Assembly (NCBI RefSeq): GCF_001570545.1
Contig: NZ_BBXD01000018.1
Span: forward strand, 139,782 to 203,781
Direction: 5' to 3'
Source: Herbidospora mongoliensis
Lineage (GTDB): Bacteria; Actinomycetota; Actinomycetes; Streptosporangiales; Streptosporangiaceae
DNA length: 64,000 nt
Of the stretch, positions 49,845 to 58,095 are shown in pieces (position 1 is the first letter of the stretch; the number at the start of each line of letters is the position of its first letter). The translations under genes were made by a program, and so were the position numbers. Below the pieces are notes generated by a model that was not told the DNA's origin, made no database searches, and worked only from the letters and a program-made list of their open reading frames with translations.

Positions 49845-49888
49845 TTTTGCAAAAATACTTTTGCAAAGTGGGCCGGTCGCCCTAGCGT
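49845..49888 (+). promoter_or_regulatory. Promoter with TTTTGCAAA operator repeats before the ArsR-like gene
   Basis: TTTTGCAAA is present at 49845-49853 and 49859-49867 (14-bp period); the first is part of a perfect 10-bp palindrome TTTTGCAAAA. TTGCAA (49861-49866) serves as -35, a 16-bp spacer follows, and TAGCGT (49883-49888) is the -10, 6 bp before the ATG at 49895. The repeats cover the -35, so binding there would block transcription. Autorepression by the ArsR-like protein is the simplest reading. Confidence 0.65.
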
Positions 49889-49894
49889 GCTGTC

Positions 49895-50479
49895 ATGGCC
49901 AGTGACGAACACGAGCGCGTCCTCGATCCGGAGCGCGACGCCGCCGCGCTGAAAGCGCTCACCCACCCCCTGCGCATCCGGCTGCTCGGGCTGCTGCGGC
50001 AGGACGGGCCCGCCACCGCGAGCGAACTGGCGGCCAGAACCGGTGAGACGTCCGCCTCCACCAGCTACCACCTGCGGGTGCTGGCCAAGCACGCGTTCGT
50101 CGCCGAGGCCGAGCACCGCGACGGACGGGAGCGCCGCTGGAAGGCGGTGCACCTGGTGACGTCGTGGAGCAACACCGCCATGGAGGCCTCCGCCGGGAGC
50201 CACGCCTTCGTCGGCCTCCTGCGCCGGCGTCAGCTGGAGCATCTGGAGTCGGCGCTCACCCGGCACGAAGACGACATGGCCGCGGGCCGGCTGGACCGGG
50301 AGTGGCTGGAGCCGTCGGGCATCACCGACCTGCTCCCACGGCTGACTCCCGAGTCGCTCACCGAGCTGTGGCAGATGCTCGATGACAAACTCAGGGAACT
50401 CGGCGCCCGCGACGCGGACGACCCGCGCGCGGAGAACGTGGTCTTCCTCGCCGCCGGACTGCCCCTGGCGGCGCCATGA
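49895..50479 (+). CDS. ArsR-like winged-helix regulator (HTH_20 type)
   Basis: A 194-residue regulator. Residues about 15-95 form the winged helix: ALKALTHPLRIRLLGLLRQD, ASELAARTGETSASTSYHLR, VLAKHAFVAEAEHRDGRERR. The helical C-terminal 90 residues (LRRRQLEHLESALTRHEDD) resemble those of regulators of drug exporters. There are no Cys ligands. The stop overlaps the MFS start as ATGA, so it is translationally coupled to its likely target. Confidence 0.9.
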   Translation: MASDEHERVLDPERDAAALKALTHPLRIRLLGLLRQDGPATASELAARTGETSASTSYHLRVLAKHAFVAEAEHRDGRERRWKAVHLVTSWSNTAMEASAGSHAFVGLLRRRQLEHLESALTRHEDDMAAGRLDREWLEPSGITDLLPRLTPESLTELWQMLDDKLRELGARDADDPRAENVVFLAAGLPLAAP

Positions 50480-51714
50480 GCCCGTTACCGGACGTGGACG
50501 AGGCCCGGCGTCGCTACGTCACGGTCTGCGTGCTCTTCTGGCTTCCGCTGGGGCTGACCATCGCGCCGCTGGTCCTGTTGCTGACCGAGCGCGGCATGAC
50601 GCTCGTGGCGGTCGCGGGGCTCGTGGCCGCGCACTCGCTCACGGCTGCGGCGCTGGAGCTGCCCACCGGGGGACTGTCCGACGTCTTCGGGCGACGCGTC
50701 GTGCTGGCCGCCGCCGGAGTGCTGAACCTCGTCGCGTTCACGCTCCTGGGTCTGGGCACCGCGCCCTGGACGCTGGCGCTCGGCATGATCCTCATGGGCG
50801 CGGGCCGGGCGCTGTCGAGCGGGCCCGCCGAGGCCTGGTACGTCGACACCGTCCACGTGCGTTCCGGGCCGGACGCCGAGCTTCGCACCGGGCTGGCCCG
50901 GGGAAGTTCCGCGACGTCCGTCGCACTGGCCGTCGGCACCCTGGTCGGGGGAGGCATCCCGTGGTTGCTGGGGGCCGACCTCGGCGGCGTGGTGCTGCCT
51001 CTGTCGATCCCGCTGCTGCTCGGCGCCGTCATCGAGATCGCCTTCGTGGGGTACGTCCTGACCGCCCTGCGTGAGCTGCCCCGGCCGGCTGCGACTCTGC
51101 GGGGTGCGCTTCGCGACATCCCCGCCACCGTCGCGAGCGGACTGCGGCTGGGCGCCCGCGACGCGATGGTCCGCCGGATCCTGCTCAGCGCGGCGGCCGT
51201 CGGCGGCGCCCTGGCCGCGATCGAACTGCTGACGCCGGGGCGGGCCGCGACGCTCACCGGCGCCTCCGAGACGGGCGCGGTCCTCTACGCCACCCTCGCC
51301 TGCGTCGGTTTCCTCTGCTCGGGTCTCGGCAGCGCTCTCGCGCCGCGCGTCGCCCGGCTCGCGGGCGGCGGCGAACGCGCGGTCCTGGTGAGTCTGGCGA
51401 GCGGCGCGCTCGGGCTGCTGCTCCTCGGCGCCACCGCGACGACCACCGGCGTGCTCGCCGGGGCGCTCGCGGCCACCGGCTACGGGCTGGTGTATCTCGG
51501 GTTCGGGGCGGCGGGGCCGAACGAGAACGACCTCCTGCACCGGCGTGTCACCAGTGCCGGCCGGGCCACCGCGCTGTCCGTCCAGTCGCTCGCGCTGCAA
51601 CTGGTCGGCGCCCTGATCGGTCTGCTCGTCGGAATCCTGCCGCCGGGTCCGGTTCCCTGGCTGCTGGGCGGCGGCGTGCTGCTGGCGGGGGCCCTGCTGT
51701 GGATCCGCCGTTGA
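50476..51714 (+). CDS. MFS transporter
   Basis: A 412-residue protein with about 12 hydrophobic helices. The family motif between helices 2 and 3 is LPTGGLSDVFGRRVVLAAAG, and GMILMGAGRALSSGPAEAWY lies in helix 4-5. It resembles actinobacterial drug or metabolite exporters. It is translationally coupled to the upstream ArsR-like gene, which probably senses the exported compound. Confidence 0.9.
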   Translation: MSPLPDVDEARRRYVTVCVLFWLPLGLTIAPLVLLLTERGMTLVAVAGLVAAHSLTAAALELPTGGLSDVFGRRVVLAAAGVLNLVAFTLLGLGTAPWTLALGMILMGAGRALSSGPAEAWYVDTVHVRSGPDAELRTGLARGSSATSVALAVGTLVGGGIPWLLGADLGGVVLPLSIPLLLGAVIEIAFVGYVLTALRELPRPAATLRGALRDIPATVASGLRLGARDAMVRRILLSAAAVGGALAAIELLTPGRAATLTGASETGAVLYATLACVGFLCSGLGSALAPRVARLAGGGERAVLVSLASGALGLLLLGATATTTGVLAGALAATGYGLVYLGFGAAGPNENDLLHRRVTSAGRATALSVQSLALQLVGALIGLLVGILPPGPVPWLLGGGVLLAGALLWIRR

Positions 51715-51842
51715 GGATCGCTGGCAAGCGAGGCCCGCGACACACGGCGACGCAACCCATGGTGCGAACACTTGCCGCTTAACCTGCAGAAACAGGGTCG
51801 CGTGGAGATCAATCCCCGACGTGCGAGCAATGGGAGCCTGAC

Positions 51843-52862
51843 ATGTCCAACCACTTCACCGGCCTCAGCCTGGGGCCGCCGCTCGGCGACCAGCGCCTCG
51901 ATCTGTGCGACCTCTACGCCTTCACCGCCCCCGGCGATCCGAGCCGGACCGTTCTCATCCTCAACGCCAATCCCGTCGCGGACGCCCTGCACCCCGACGC
52001 CGTCTACCGCCTGAACATCGACAACGACGGCGACTATCTGACCGACATCGCCTTCAGCTGGGTCTTCGACCCGCCGGCGTCCGACGGTTCCCAGACCTAC
52101 AGCGTCTACATGGTGACGGGCGCGGAGTCCCGCAAGCCGGAGGCGGTCGGCACCAAGATCGTGTCGGACGCCGCCGTCTCCTTCGGCCCCCGGGCCAACG
52201 TGGTCGGCAGCGGCGACTACAAGATCGCCGCCGGCAGCCGCAGCGACGCCTTCTTCTTCGACTTCGACGGCATCCAGAACCTGTTCGACACCAGCGGCAA
52301 CCGGAACTTCACCGCTCCGCACCTGGGCGGGAAGTCGCCGTGGACCGGCATCGACTCCAACACCACGGCCAACGTCTTCTCCATGGCCGTCGAACTGCCG
52401 ACCGCGGAACTGGCGCCCAAGCCCACGTTGCACGTCTGGGGCCGGTGCAGCGTCATGAAGGACGGTGAACTCGTCCACGCCGACCGGGCCGGACACCCGT
52501 CGATGAGCAGCTTCTTCAACACCGACGACACCAAGCTGGAGTACAACGCGAGCGAGCCGGTCAACGACCGGGCCAGGTGGACCGACCAGTTCGTCCACCT
52601 GCTGGGACACACCGGCGGTTACTCGGAGGAGGAGGCGGTGGCCGCGCTCGACGAGCACGGCCTCCTGCCGGACGTGCTGACCTTCGACCCGGCCAAGCCC
52701 GCCTCCTACCCCAACGGCCGGACGTTCACCGAGGACGTCATCGATATCCGCGTCGCGTTCCTCACCAAGAACGAGGCGCCGCCCACCGGCCTGACGCCGC
52801 ACACCGACACCCTGGACCGGTTCCCGTACCTCGGCGACCCGCACCCGGCGAACGGCTCCTGA
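51843..52862 (+). CDS. DUF4331 family protein
   Basis: A 339-residue protein without a signal peptide: LDLCDLYAFTAPGDPSRTVL, ILNANPVADALHPDAVYRLN, DNDGDYLTDIAFSWVF, and GKSPWTGIDSNTTANVFSMA, ending LDRFPYLGDPHPA. This pattern identifies DUF4331, whose founding members are putative secreted or haem-associated proteins with no firm activity. GGGAG precedes the ATG. It has its own terminator and no obvious partner. Confidence 0.88.
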   Translation: MSNHFTGLSLGPPLGDQRLDLCDLYAFTAPGDPSRTVLILNANPVADALHPDAVYRLNIDNDGDYLTDIAFSWVFDPPASDGSQTYSVYMVTGAESRKPEAVGTKIVSDAAVSFGPRANVVGSGDYKIAAGSRSDAFFFDFDGIQNLFDTSGNRNFTAPHLGGKSPWTGIDSNTTANVFSMAVELPTAELAPKPTLHVWGRCSVMKDGELVHADRAGHPSMSSFFNTDDTKLEYNASEPVNDRARWTDQFVHLLGHTGGYSEEEAVAALDEHGLLPDVLTFDPAKPASYPNGRTFTEDVIDIRVAFLTKNEAPPTGLTPHTDTLDRFPYLGDPHPANGS

Positions 52863-52869
52863 CGATTGG

Positions 52870-52913
52870 GGCAGGTGCCGTCCAGCGGGCGGCACCTGCC
52901 TGCCCGTGCTTTT
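52870..52913 (+). terminator. Terminator after the DUF4331 gene
   Basis: GGCAGGTGCCG (52870-52880) and CGGCACCTGCC (52890-52900) form a perfect 11-bp stem with a 9-base loop. TTTT follows at 52910-52913, after a 9-base gap. Confidence 0.8.
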
Positions 52914-52972
52914 AGATATGTGGCGCTTCGGTAAGTTTGGCCTTTCCTGCGGGTGCTGGAGCATGGGCACCC

Positions 52973-54637
52973 GTGCACAAGAGATCGAGTTCGTCCGCCC
53001 GGAAGAAGCGGAAGTCGGCAGAGGGGACCCCCGCTCCGGACGCCCCGCTGGAGAAGAAGAAGAGCACCGCCACCGCCGACACCGAGGACCTCGTCGAGCC
53101 GGCGCCTTCGCCCGTTCCGCAGATCCCCGACGACCAGCAGCTCACCCTGGTCGCGCCGCTGCGAACGGTGATGCGGCCGGTCGCCCCACCGGCCATGGTG
53201 CCGGTCGCCGCGCTCACCACGACCCACCACAGCTTCACCCTGGCCGGCCTGACCGCGACGATCGACCACGACAAAGTCCCCGACATGGACGGGGAGAGGC
53301 AGCTGGCGTTCATCCAGCGGGCGTCCCAGGGGCTCAGGTTCGCGAACCCGCAGAACGTCCCGCAGATCCTCCTCAAGTTCACGCTGGTTCAGACCGATTG
53401 GCTGATCCACGCCCTGACGATCTGCATAGGCAACCTCAGGGCCGCCGTGGACGCCGGGCTGGACGTGAGCCTGGTGTTCCCCCGGCTGGTGCGATGGTGC
53501 CGGTCCGGTCGCGCCATGGCGAGGAACTCCGGTCAGTTCGAGCTCGACGTGGTCAGGTCCAGCGGCTGGCTGGCCTGCCACCTGATCAGTTCGCGGCGAC
53601 GACCGAGCGACGTCAACCGGGTGCGCGTGCACAACCTCTGCAACCCGAGTCACATCGTCCCGGTGACTTCGGAGGACCAGTCCTTCAATTTCGTCGACGC
53701 GGACGACGGGGACGACGAGGAGGCGCCCACCGTTCCGGAGGGTGCCGTCGACAGGAGGAAACTCACCGAAGCCCTCGTGCCGGTTCTCACCGAGGTCCTC
53801 AACACGCACGCCGCCAAGACCCTCAAGGACTGGCCCACCTCCACGAAGATCGCCTGGAGCGAGGTCCAGGGGATCGCCGCCGCGGTCGAGGGGTTCATCT
53901 ACGGGAGCGGGATCCCGTACACATCGGCCGACCCCACCGGGCCGTTCTTCACCATGGCCTCCTACGCCCAGACGCTGGCGAGCACCCTGGAGTCGGACAC
54001 CGGCGATGACGCCGTTCTGGGCATGCTGGCCAACCGGGCCGATCTCATCGGCTGGAGCGGGCAGTACGGCAAGCCCTTCGAGGTCGCCGGTTACCACCCC
54101 GGACGGCCCGGAGACCAGGAGATCCTCCAGCAGGTGCTCAAGGGCATGCTGGAGGACGCCGAGCTGGTGCGGTCGGTAAAAATACTGATCAGGGTCACCG
54201 GCCGCAACGAGAGGTCGTCCGGGTTCATCTACGTCTGCCCGGTCTTCCGCGCCGAACTCTCCGACGCCGACAAGCGCTGGAAGCTCATCCGGACGCTGAT
54301 CCACGAGTTCATGCACCGGCTCAGCCACCCCGACCTGCTGGAAGCGGCCAGGTACGTCGAACACGACCAGATCATCCACGAGGGTTTCACCGACCTCATC
54401 GCCCTGCACATCTTCGAACGGCTCGTCGCGGCGGCGGAGAACGACCCGGTGATGTGTCAGAGCCTCCTGGGGCCGGACCTGCCGTTCGAGAGACCCGACG
54501 AAGGGCTGTTCACCATCGAATACGACGAGGCCGGGGCGAAGGCGCAGCAGATCGCGCGGATCGTCGGGCTCGACGGCGTCATGACGGCCTTCTTCCTCGG
54601 CGGTGTGTCCTTCGCCGGACTCAGGAAGGGGAAGTGA
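52973..54637 (+). CDS. HExxH putative metallopeptidase, family not recognised
   Basis: I use the GTG at 52973 (GGAG upstream), giving 554 residues. The N-terminal 55 residues are basic and Pro/Ser-rich (HKRSSSSARKKRK); there is no signal peptide. A helical middle region contains LVQTDWLIHALTICIGNLRA and LVFPRLVRWCRSGRAMARN. The putative zinc site is LIHEFMHRLSHPDL (His444, Glu445, His448), with Glu470 in IIHEGFTDLIALHIFERL as possible third ligand, as in gluzincins. The C-terminus ends AFFLGGVSFAGL. The next gene is a shorter paralog without the catalytic Glu. I do not recognise the family or its target. Confidence 0.65.
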   Translation: MHKRSSSSARKKRKSAEGTPAPDAPLEKKKSTATADTEDLVEPAPSPVPQIPDDQQLTLVAPLRTVMRPVAPPAMVPVAALTTTHHSFTLAGLTATIDHDKVPDMDGERQLAFIQRASQGLRFANPQNVPQILLKFTLVQTDWLIHALTICIGNLRAAVDAGLDVSLVFPRLVRWCRSGRAMARNSGQFELDVVRSSGWLACHLISSRRRPSDVNRVRVHNLCNPSHIVPVTSEDQSFNFVDADDGDDEEAPTVPEGAVDRRKLTEALVPVLTEVLNTHAAKTLKDWPTSTKIAWSEVQGIAAAVEGFIYGSGIPYTSADPTGPFFTMASYAQTLASTLESDTGDDAVLGMLANRADLIGWSGQYGKPFEVAGYHPGRPGDQEILQQVLKGMLEDAELVRSVKILIRVTGRNERSSGFIYVCPVFRAELSDADKRWKLIRTLIHEFMHRLSHPDLLEAARYVEHDQIIHEGFTDLIALHIFERLVAAAENDPVMCQSLLGPDLPFERPDEGLFTIEYDEAGAKAQQIARIVGLDGVMTAFFLGGVSFAGLRKGK

Positions 54638-54642
54638 ACCCC

Positions 54643-55686
54643 ATGGAGAGTCTGACCAAGAGCAAACGCGCGACCCGGTCCGAACCGAGCCTGGCCGAGT
54701 TGCTGCGCGACGGCGCGGAGCCCGCGTTCCGGTCGCTGGAGTCGGCGCTGGCGGGGGCCGGACCGACGGTGTCCCACTGGCCGACGCTGGCGGCGATGCC
54801 CCTGGTGGAAAGGTCGTGGCTGATCCACGCGGCCTACGTGCTGCGGCGGCGGGCCGCCGAGGCGGGCCCGGCCTTCGACCGGGTGGCCGCACTGGCCCGG
54901 CTGGTGCGGCACGCCGCCCGGCGGACCGCCGAACCGGGTGGGCCCGACGGTGCGTTCGAGTCCGAGGTGCTGGCGGTGAGCGGCTGGCAGGCGGAGGTGC
55001 TGCCGGCCCGCCTCCGGGTCCCGGTGTCCGGGCCCGAGGCGCGCTTCGAGGAGCGGCCTCTCTCCGCCGACCTGGCCCTGCGTCCGCCGGGGGCGGCCCT
55101 GGCGGCCGAAGACCCGCTGCAGGCGCTCGACCTGGCCGGGCAGGTCCAGCGTTTCCTGAGTTCAGGCTTCGGCCCCTACCCGATCGCCCGCCCCAACGGC
55201 CCGTTGTCCGGCGGCTACGACCTCGCCACCGCGGTCCTGAGCTCCGCGGAACGTCCCGCCGGTCTCGGCGCCCAGTCGGAGGAGCTCCACCGGCGTACCG
55301 GCGCCGATCCGGATCTGCTGCGGCGGCGCCTCACCGCCGACCCGGGCTTGTCGGAGCGGGTGCGGCACGTCATCCTGAACTCCGCCTCCCACACGGGCCA
55401 TCCCGTGTACGTCCCCTTCGCCGTCCCCGCCGACGGGCGCTCCCGGCTCCACACGGACCTGGCTCACGGTCTGCTGCACCGGCTGGCCCATCCCGGGCTG
55501 ATCGGCGGGGCGGAGCCGAGTCTGGTCGAGGCGCTGGTCGAACTCCTCACGTCACAGGTCGTGGTGGCGATGGGCGGCTCGCCGGGTCCGGTCACCCCGG
55601 GTGCCGTCGAACTGGAACGGCGAGTGGGAGCCGATAATGTTCGCGCCGCATTCTTCCTCGGGCGGATCGAGTTCATCGGTCGATAG
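54643..55686 (+). CDS. Degenerate paralog of the HExxH protein
   Basis: A 347-residue protein that parallels the upstream protein: MPLVERSWLIHAAYVLRRRA against LVQTDWLIHALTICIGNLRA, LAHGLLHRLAHPGL against LIHEFMHRLSHPDL, PSLVEALVELLT against IIHEGFTDLIAL, and NVRAAFFLGRIEFIG against GVMTAFFLGGVSFAG. His275, His279 and the second glutamate are kept, but catalytic Glu is Gly276, so it should not hydrolyse peptides. It starts 5 bp after the upstream stop; a GTG overlapping that stop is an alternative. The pair may act as active and inactive subunits (inference). Confidence 0.65.
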   Translation: MESLTKSKRATRSEPSLAELLRDGAEPAFRSLESALAGAGPTVSHWPTLAAMPLVERSWLIHAAYVLRRRAAEAGPAFDRVAALARLVRHAARRTAEPGGPDGAFESEVLAVSGWQAEVLPARLRVPVSGPEARFEERPLSADLALRPPGAALAAEDPLQALDLAGQVQRFLSSGFGPYPIARPNGPLSGGYDLATAVLSSAERPAGLGAQSEELHRRTGADPDLLRRRLTADPGLSERVRHVILNSASHTGHPVYVPFAVPADGRSRLHTDLAHGLLHRLAHPGLIGGAEPSLVEALVELLTSQVVVAMGGSPGPVTPGAVELERRVGADNVRAAFFLGRIEFIGR

Positions 55687-55839
55687 ACGCCGTCGCGCCG
55701 GAAGCCCGCGCCGCGGAATTTCCAGGTGGCACCTCACCTGCGCACCTTCCGGCAGGAAGCGTTTATCGAATGCCGCGATCCGGCAATGTCGAAGATTGGC
55801 GGTTATTGGCGCAGCGGTGCCGCGCTAAGATCGCGTCCC

Positions 55840-57618
55840 GTGCTTTCGGATGGATTCTGTCGGTTTATCAGACTTGGATTAGTAGGCCTTTTTCTTGCGG
55901 TGGTGGTCGCGGGCCTGATAGCCGGCGACGACGACTGGCTCTGGGTGGCCGTCGAATGGTCGCCGCCGGCCTTCGGGGAGTGGTTGTACGAGTCCGACGG
56001 GATCGACGCCACGATGACGGTGGTGCTGCTCGTGGCCGCCCTGGTGAAGGCGACGATCCTGTGGCTGATCCTGCTCGCCCCCCTGCGAGGGCCGCTGGAC
56101 CGCAGGGAGAGGGCGCTGCGCCTGCTGCTGTACCTGGCGGTGGTGGACGCCCTCGTGCTGTGGTTCCCGATCGCGCTGCTCCCCGACGAGGTCGACGCGG
56201 TGCTGCAGCTCGCGTTGTGGACCGCGATCAACGTCCTCTTCCTGCTCGTCATCCGCTGGCGGTCGCGGGTGCTGCGCGTGGCGGCCGGAGCGATGTTCGC
56301 GGTCCAGCTGGCCGGGTTGCTCGACTATCTGCTCGACGAACTCGATCTGCTGGAGCTCGGACCGGGGGCCGTCCTCGGCATGGTCTGGATGCTGGGCGGA
56401 GTGGCGGGGACCGTCCTCACGATCATCGGGCAGCGGCGCGACGGCAGGTGGAGCCTCGGCACACAGGTCGCCGGGTGGTTGTCGCTGAGCGTCTACCTGC
56501 TGGTGATCCTGTTCAACCTGCCCTTCGGATGGAGCTTCGTCGGCAGTCTGGAGCTGACCGTCCTGATGGACACGGCGGGGCTCGTCAGCACTCTGTGGCT
56601 CGCGTCGACGGCCCGTGAACTGACCGCCGGCGGCGGCGAACCGGCGGACATTCCGCCCACGCCACGCTGGATCCGGGTCGGGGCGGCGGCGGTGGCCGTA
56701 CTGCCGGTCATCGCGCTGATCCATCCCGAGCAGTCCCCGCGTCTCACGTACAGCGGCTGGGAGATGAGCTGCTACGACCGCCGTAGCTTCGGCGACGTGA
56801 AGCCCGCGGAACGCGACGCCGTGTTCCTGTGCGCGGCGCGGAGCACGGACGGCGGGGTCCCGCCCATGTTCCCCGACAGCCTGTCGGACCAGCAGGTCCT
56901 CGGGTACGGGCGGGCGCTGTGCCGGGCGAAGGACGCCGACGAGCAGAAGGCGATTCTGACGCGCGCCGGGAGCGAGCGGCCCGCCTGGGGCGCCGACCCG
57001 AGGGAGCTCGTCCACGTCTGCCCGGAGATCGTCGGCGCGGCCCAGCCCGATCTGCTCCGGTCGGAGGAGGAGACGGAGGCGGCGAACGACGCCTTCGTCG
57101 CCGAGGCGAACGCGAAGTGCCGCGACCCGTGGCCCCGGACGAAGGGGGTCGTCCAGGCGACGGCCAACTACTTCCTGTTCGCCGACGGCGACCACGGCTA
57201 CGTGGTCCACGATCCCGACGACGAAGCGGGCGGTGATGAGGGGGAGCGGGCGATAGCCCGGCTCTACGACGACGACGTCCTCATCGGGGTGGCCGGCAGC
57301 ACGGTGCTCGTCGGGCACGTCGAGGACGTCATCGATCTGTGCCTCACCGTGAAGGCCTTCCGCACCGCGCCGCCACGGCGGCTGTCCGGGTGGTACCAGG
57401 TCACCGAGGTGCCGATCATCAGCCGCACCGGCCGGCTCACCGTGCCGGAGATGGGCGACGGCGAAGTGGGCGCGGGCGCCCCGATGCCGAACCTGGCGAT
57501 CGAGGGGAAGGGCCGCTACCGGGTCCGCGTCTACGTGCGCCTCGACCGCGCGAGCGAGGAGCACCTGGTCGTCGTGTTCCCGGGTGCGTCGAGGAAGACC
57601 CTCAAGCTGAAGCCGTGA
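55840..57618 (+). CDS. Polytopic membrane protein with large C-terminal soluble domain
   Basis: I choose the GTG at 55840, 8 bp after TAAGAT (55826-55831). The 592-residue protein has about eight hydrophobic helices in its first 320 residues (LVGLFLAVVVAGLIAG, VLLVAALVKATILWLILL, WTAINVLFLLVIRW, LAGLLDYLLDELDLLELG) and a hydrophilic C-terminal half with Cys pairs (WEMSCYDRRS, AVFLCAARS, GRALCRAKD, VHVCPEI, NAKCRDPW, VIDLCLTVK). These may form disulfides if external. Several beta-like segments follow. I do not recognise the family. It has its own promoter and a hairpin after it. Confidence 0.7.
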   Translation: MLSDGFCRFIRLGLVGLFLAVVVAGLIAGDDDWLWVAVEWSPPAFGEWLYESDGIDATMTVVLLVAALVKATILWLILLAPLRGPLDRRERALRLLLYLAVVDALVLWFPIALLPDEVDAVLQLALWTAINVLFLLVIRWRSRVLRVAAGAMFAVQLAGLLDYLLDELDLLELGPGAVLGMVWMLGGVAGTVLTIIGQRRDGRWSLGTQVAGWLSLSVYLLVILFNLPFGWSFVGSLELTVLMDTAGLVSTLWLASTARELTAGGGEPADIPPTPRWIRVGAAAVAVLPVIALIHPEQSPRLTYSGWEMSCYDRRSFGDVKPAERDAVFLCAARSTDGGVPPMFPDSLSDQQVLGYGRALCRAKDADEQKAILTRAGSERPAWGADPRELVHVCPEIVGAAQPDLLRSEEETEAANDAFVAEANAKCRDPWPRTKGVVQATANYFLFADGDHGYVVHDPDDEAGGDEGERAIARLYDDDVLIGVAGSTVLVGHVEDVIDLCLTVKAFRTAPPRRLSGWYQVTEVPIISRTGRLTVPEMGDGEVGAGAPMPNLAIEGKGRYRVRVYVRLDRASEEHLVVVFPGASRKTLKLKP

Positions 57619-57650
57619 GCGGTGGCGGCCTGTGCTGTTGGTGACGGTCC

Positions 57651-57672
57651 CGGGCAGGGGGTCCCCTGCCCG
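57651..57672 (+). terminator. Hairpin after the polytopic membrane protein gene
   Basis: CGGGCAGGGG (57651-57660) and CCCCTGCCCG (57663-57672) are perfect 10-bp arms separated by two bases, 32 bp after the stop codon. Such a tight near-palindrome probably acts as a terminator, though a binding site cannot be excluded. Confidence 0.6.
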
Positions 57673-57704
57673 GTCGGCCCGTCCAGGGAAGCGCGTCCAG
57701 CGCT

Positions 57705-57716
57705 GAGAGCGCTCTC
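57705..57716. promoter_or_regulatory. LacI-type operator GAGAGCGCTCTC (upstream copy)
   Basis: A 12-bp perfect palindrome with the GAGCGCTC core of the CebR operator (GGGAGCGCTCCC type) known from streptomycetes. It lies 232 bp from the promoter-proximal copy, a distance that would allow DNA looping. Confidence 0.6.
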
Positions 57717-57900
57717 GCCCATCGGGCCGGGCGGCCACTGAGGAAAGCTTCCGCGCGCCTCGCACGGCCTGCTACGGGAGATCCGTGTCGGCTTGGACGT
57801 CGCGGCTCGCGACTGACGGCGGGGTGGCTTCGGCGTCGCGACACCGGACCGCATTGACCTGCACCGGAGGGATTAACCTCCGGGCAATCAGTCAGAAACA

Positions 57901-57950
57901 TTGACGAGAGGTGTTCCGGGCACTAGTTTCCGCGCTAGAGAGCGCTCTCT
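57901..57950 (+). promoter_or_regulatory. GH81 glucanase promoter with overlapping LacI/CebR-type operator
   Basis: TTGACG (57901-57906), a 17-bp spacer and TAGTTT (57924-57929) form a good sigma-70-type promoter. The 14-bp perfect palindrome AGAGAGCGCTCTCT (57937-57950) starts at the expected transcription start. The GAGCGCTC core is that of CebR-like LacI-family repressors, which respond to cello- or other beta-glucan oligosaccharides. Repression lifted by glucan breakdown products is an inference from this known family. Confidence 0.75.
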
Positions 57951-58095
57951 TTGTGGTGGAGGGAGCTCGTCGCCGGACGTCCCCTCCGGCGCGTCCCCGA
58001 GCCCACCGCGAAACGTAGACGTCACCCGCTGTAGCCCCCGATCCGTCCGAACCCCCGACTCCCGCACCCCCCGGTCGTCCCCCCACGGAGGAAGA

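Larger units (their letters stand above)
57619..58095. other. 477-bp intergenic region: terminator, two operators, glucanase promoter
   Basis: It contains the hairpin at 57651-57672, a 12-bp GAGAGCGCTCTC palindrome at 57705-57716, a -35/-10 pair at 57901-57929, a second GAGAGCGCTCTC at 57938-57949, and about 145 bp of leader before the glucanase ATG. No gene is seen. The 5' leader is rich in CCCC runs and has no clear secondary structure apart from the operators. Confidence 0.7.

Noticed and set aside
52706-54892. A 728-codon open frame antisense to the HExxH gene
   Set aside because: The plus-strand frame has an RBS, HExxH motif and a coherent paralog; the antisense translation has no recognisable motif and runs across three genes.
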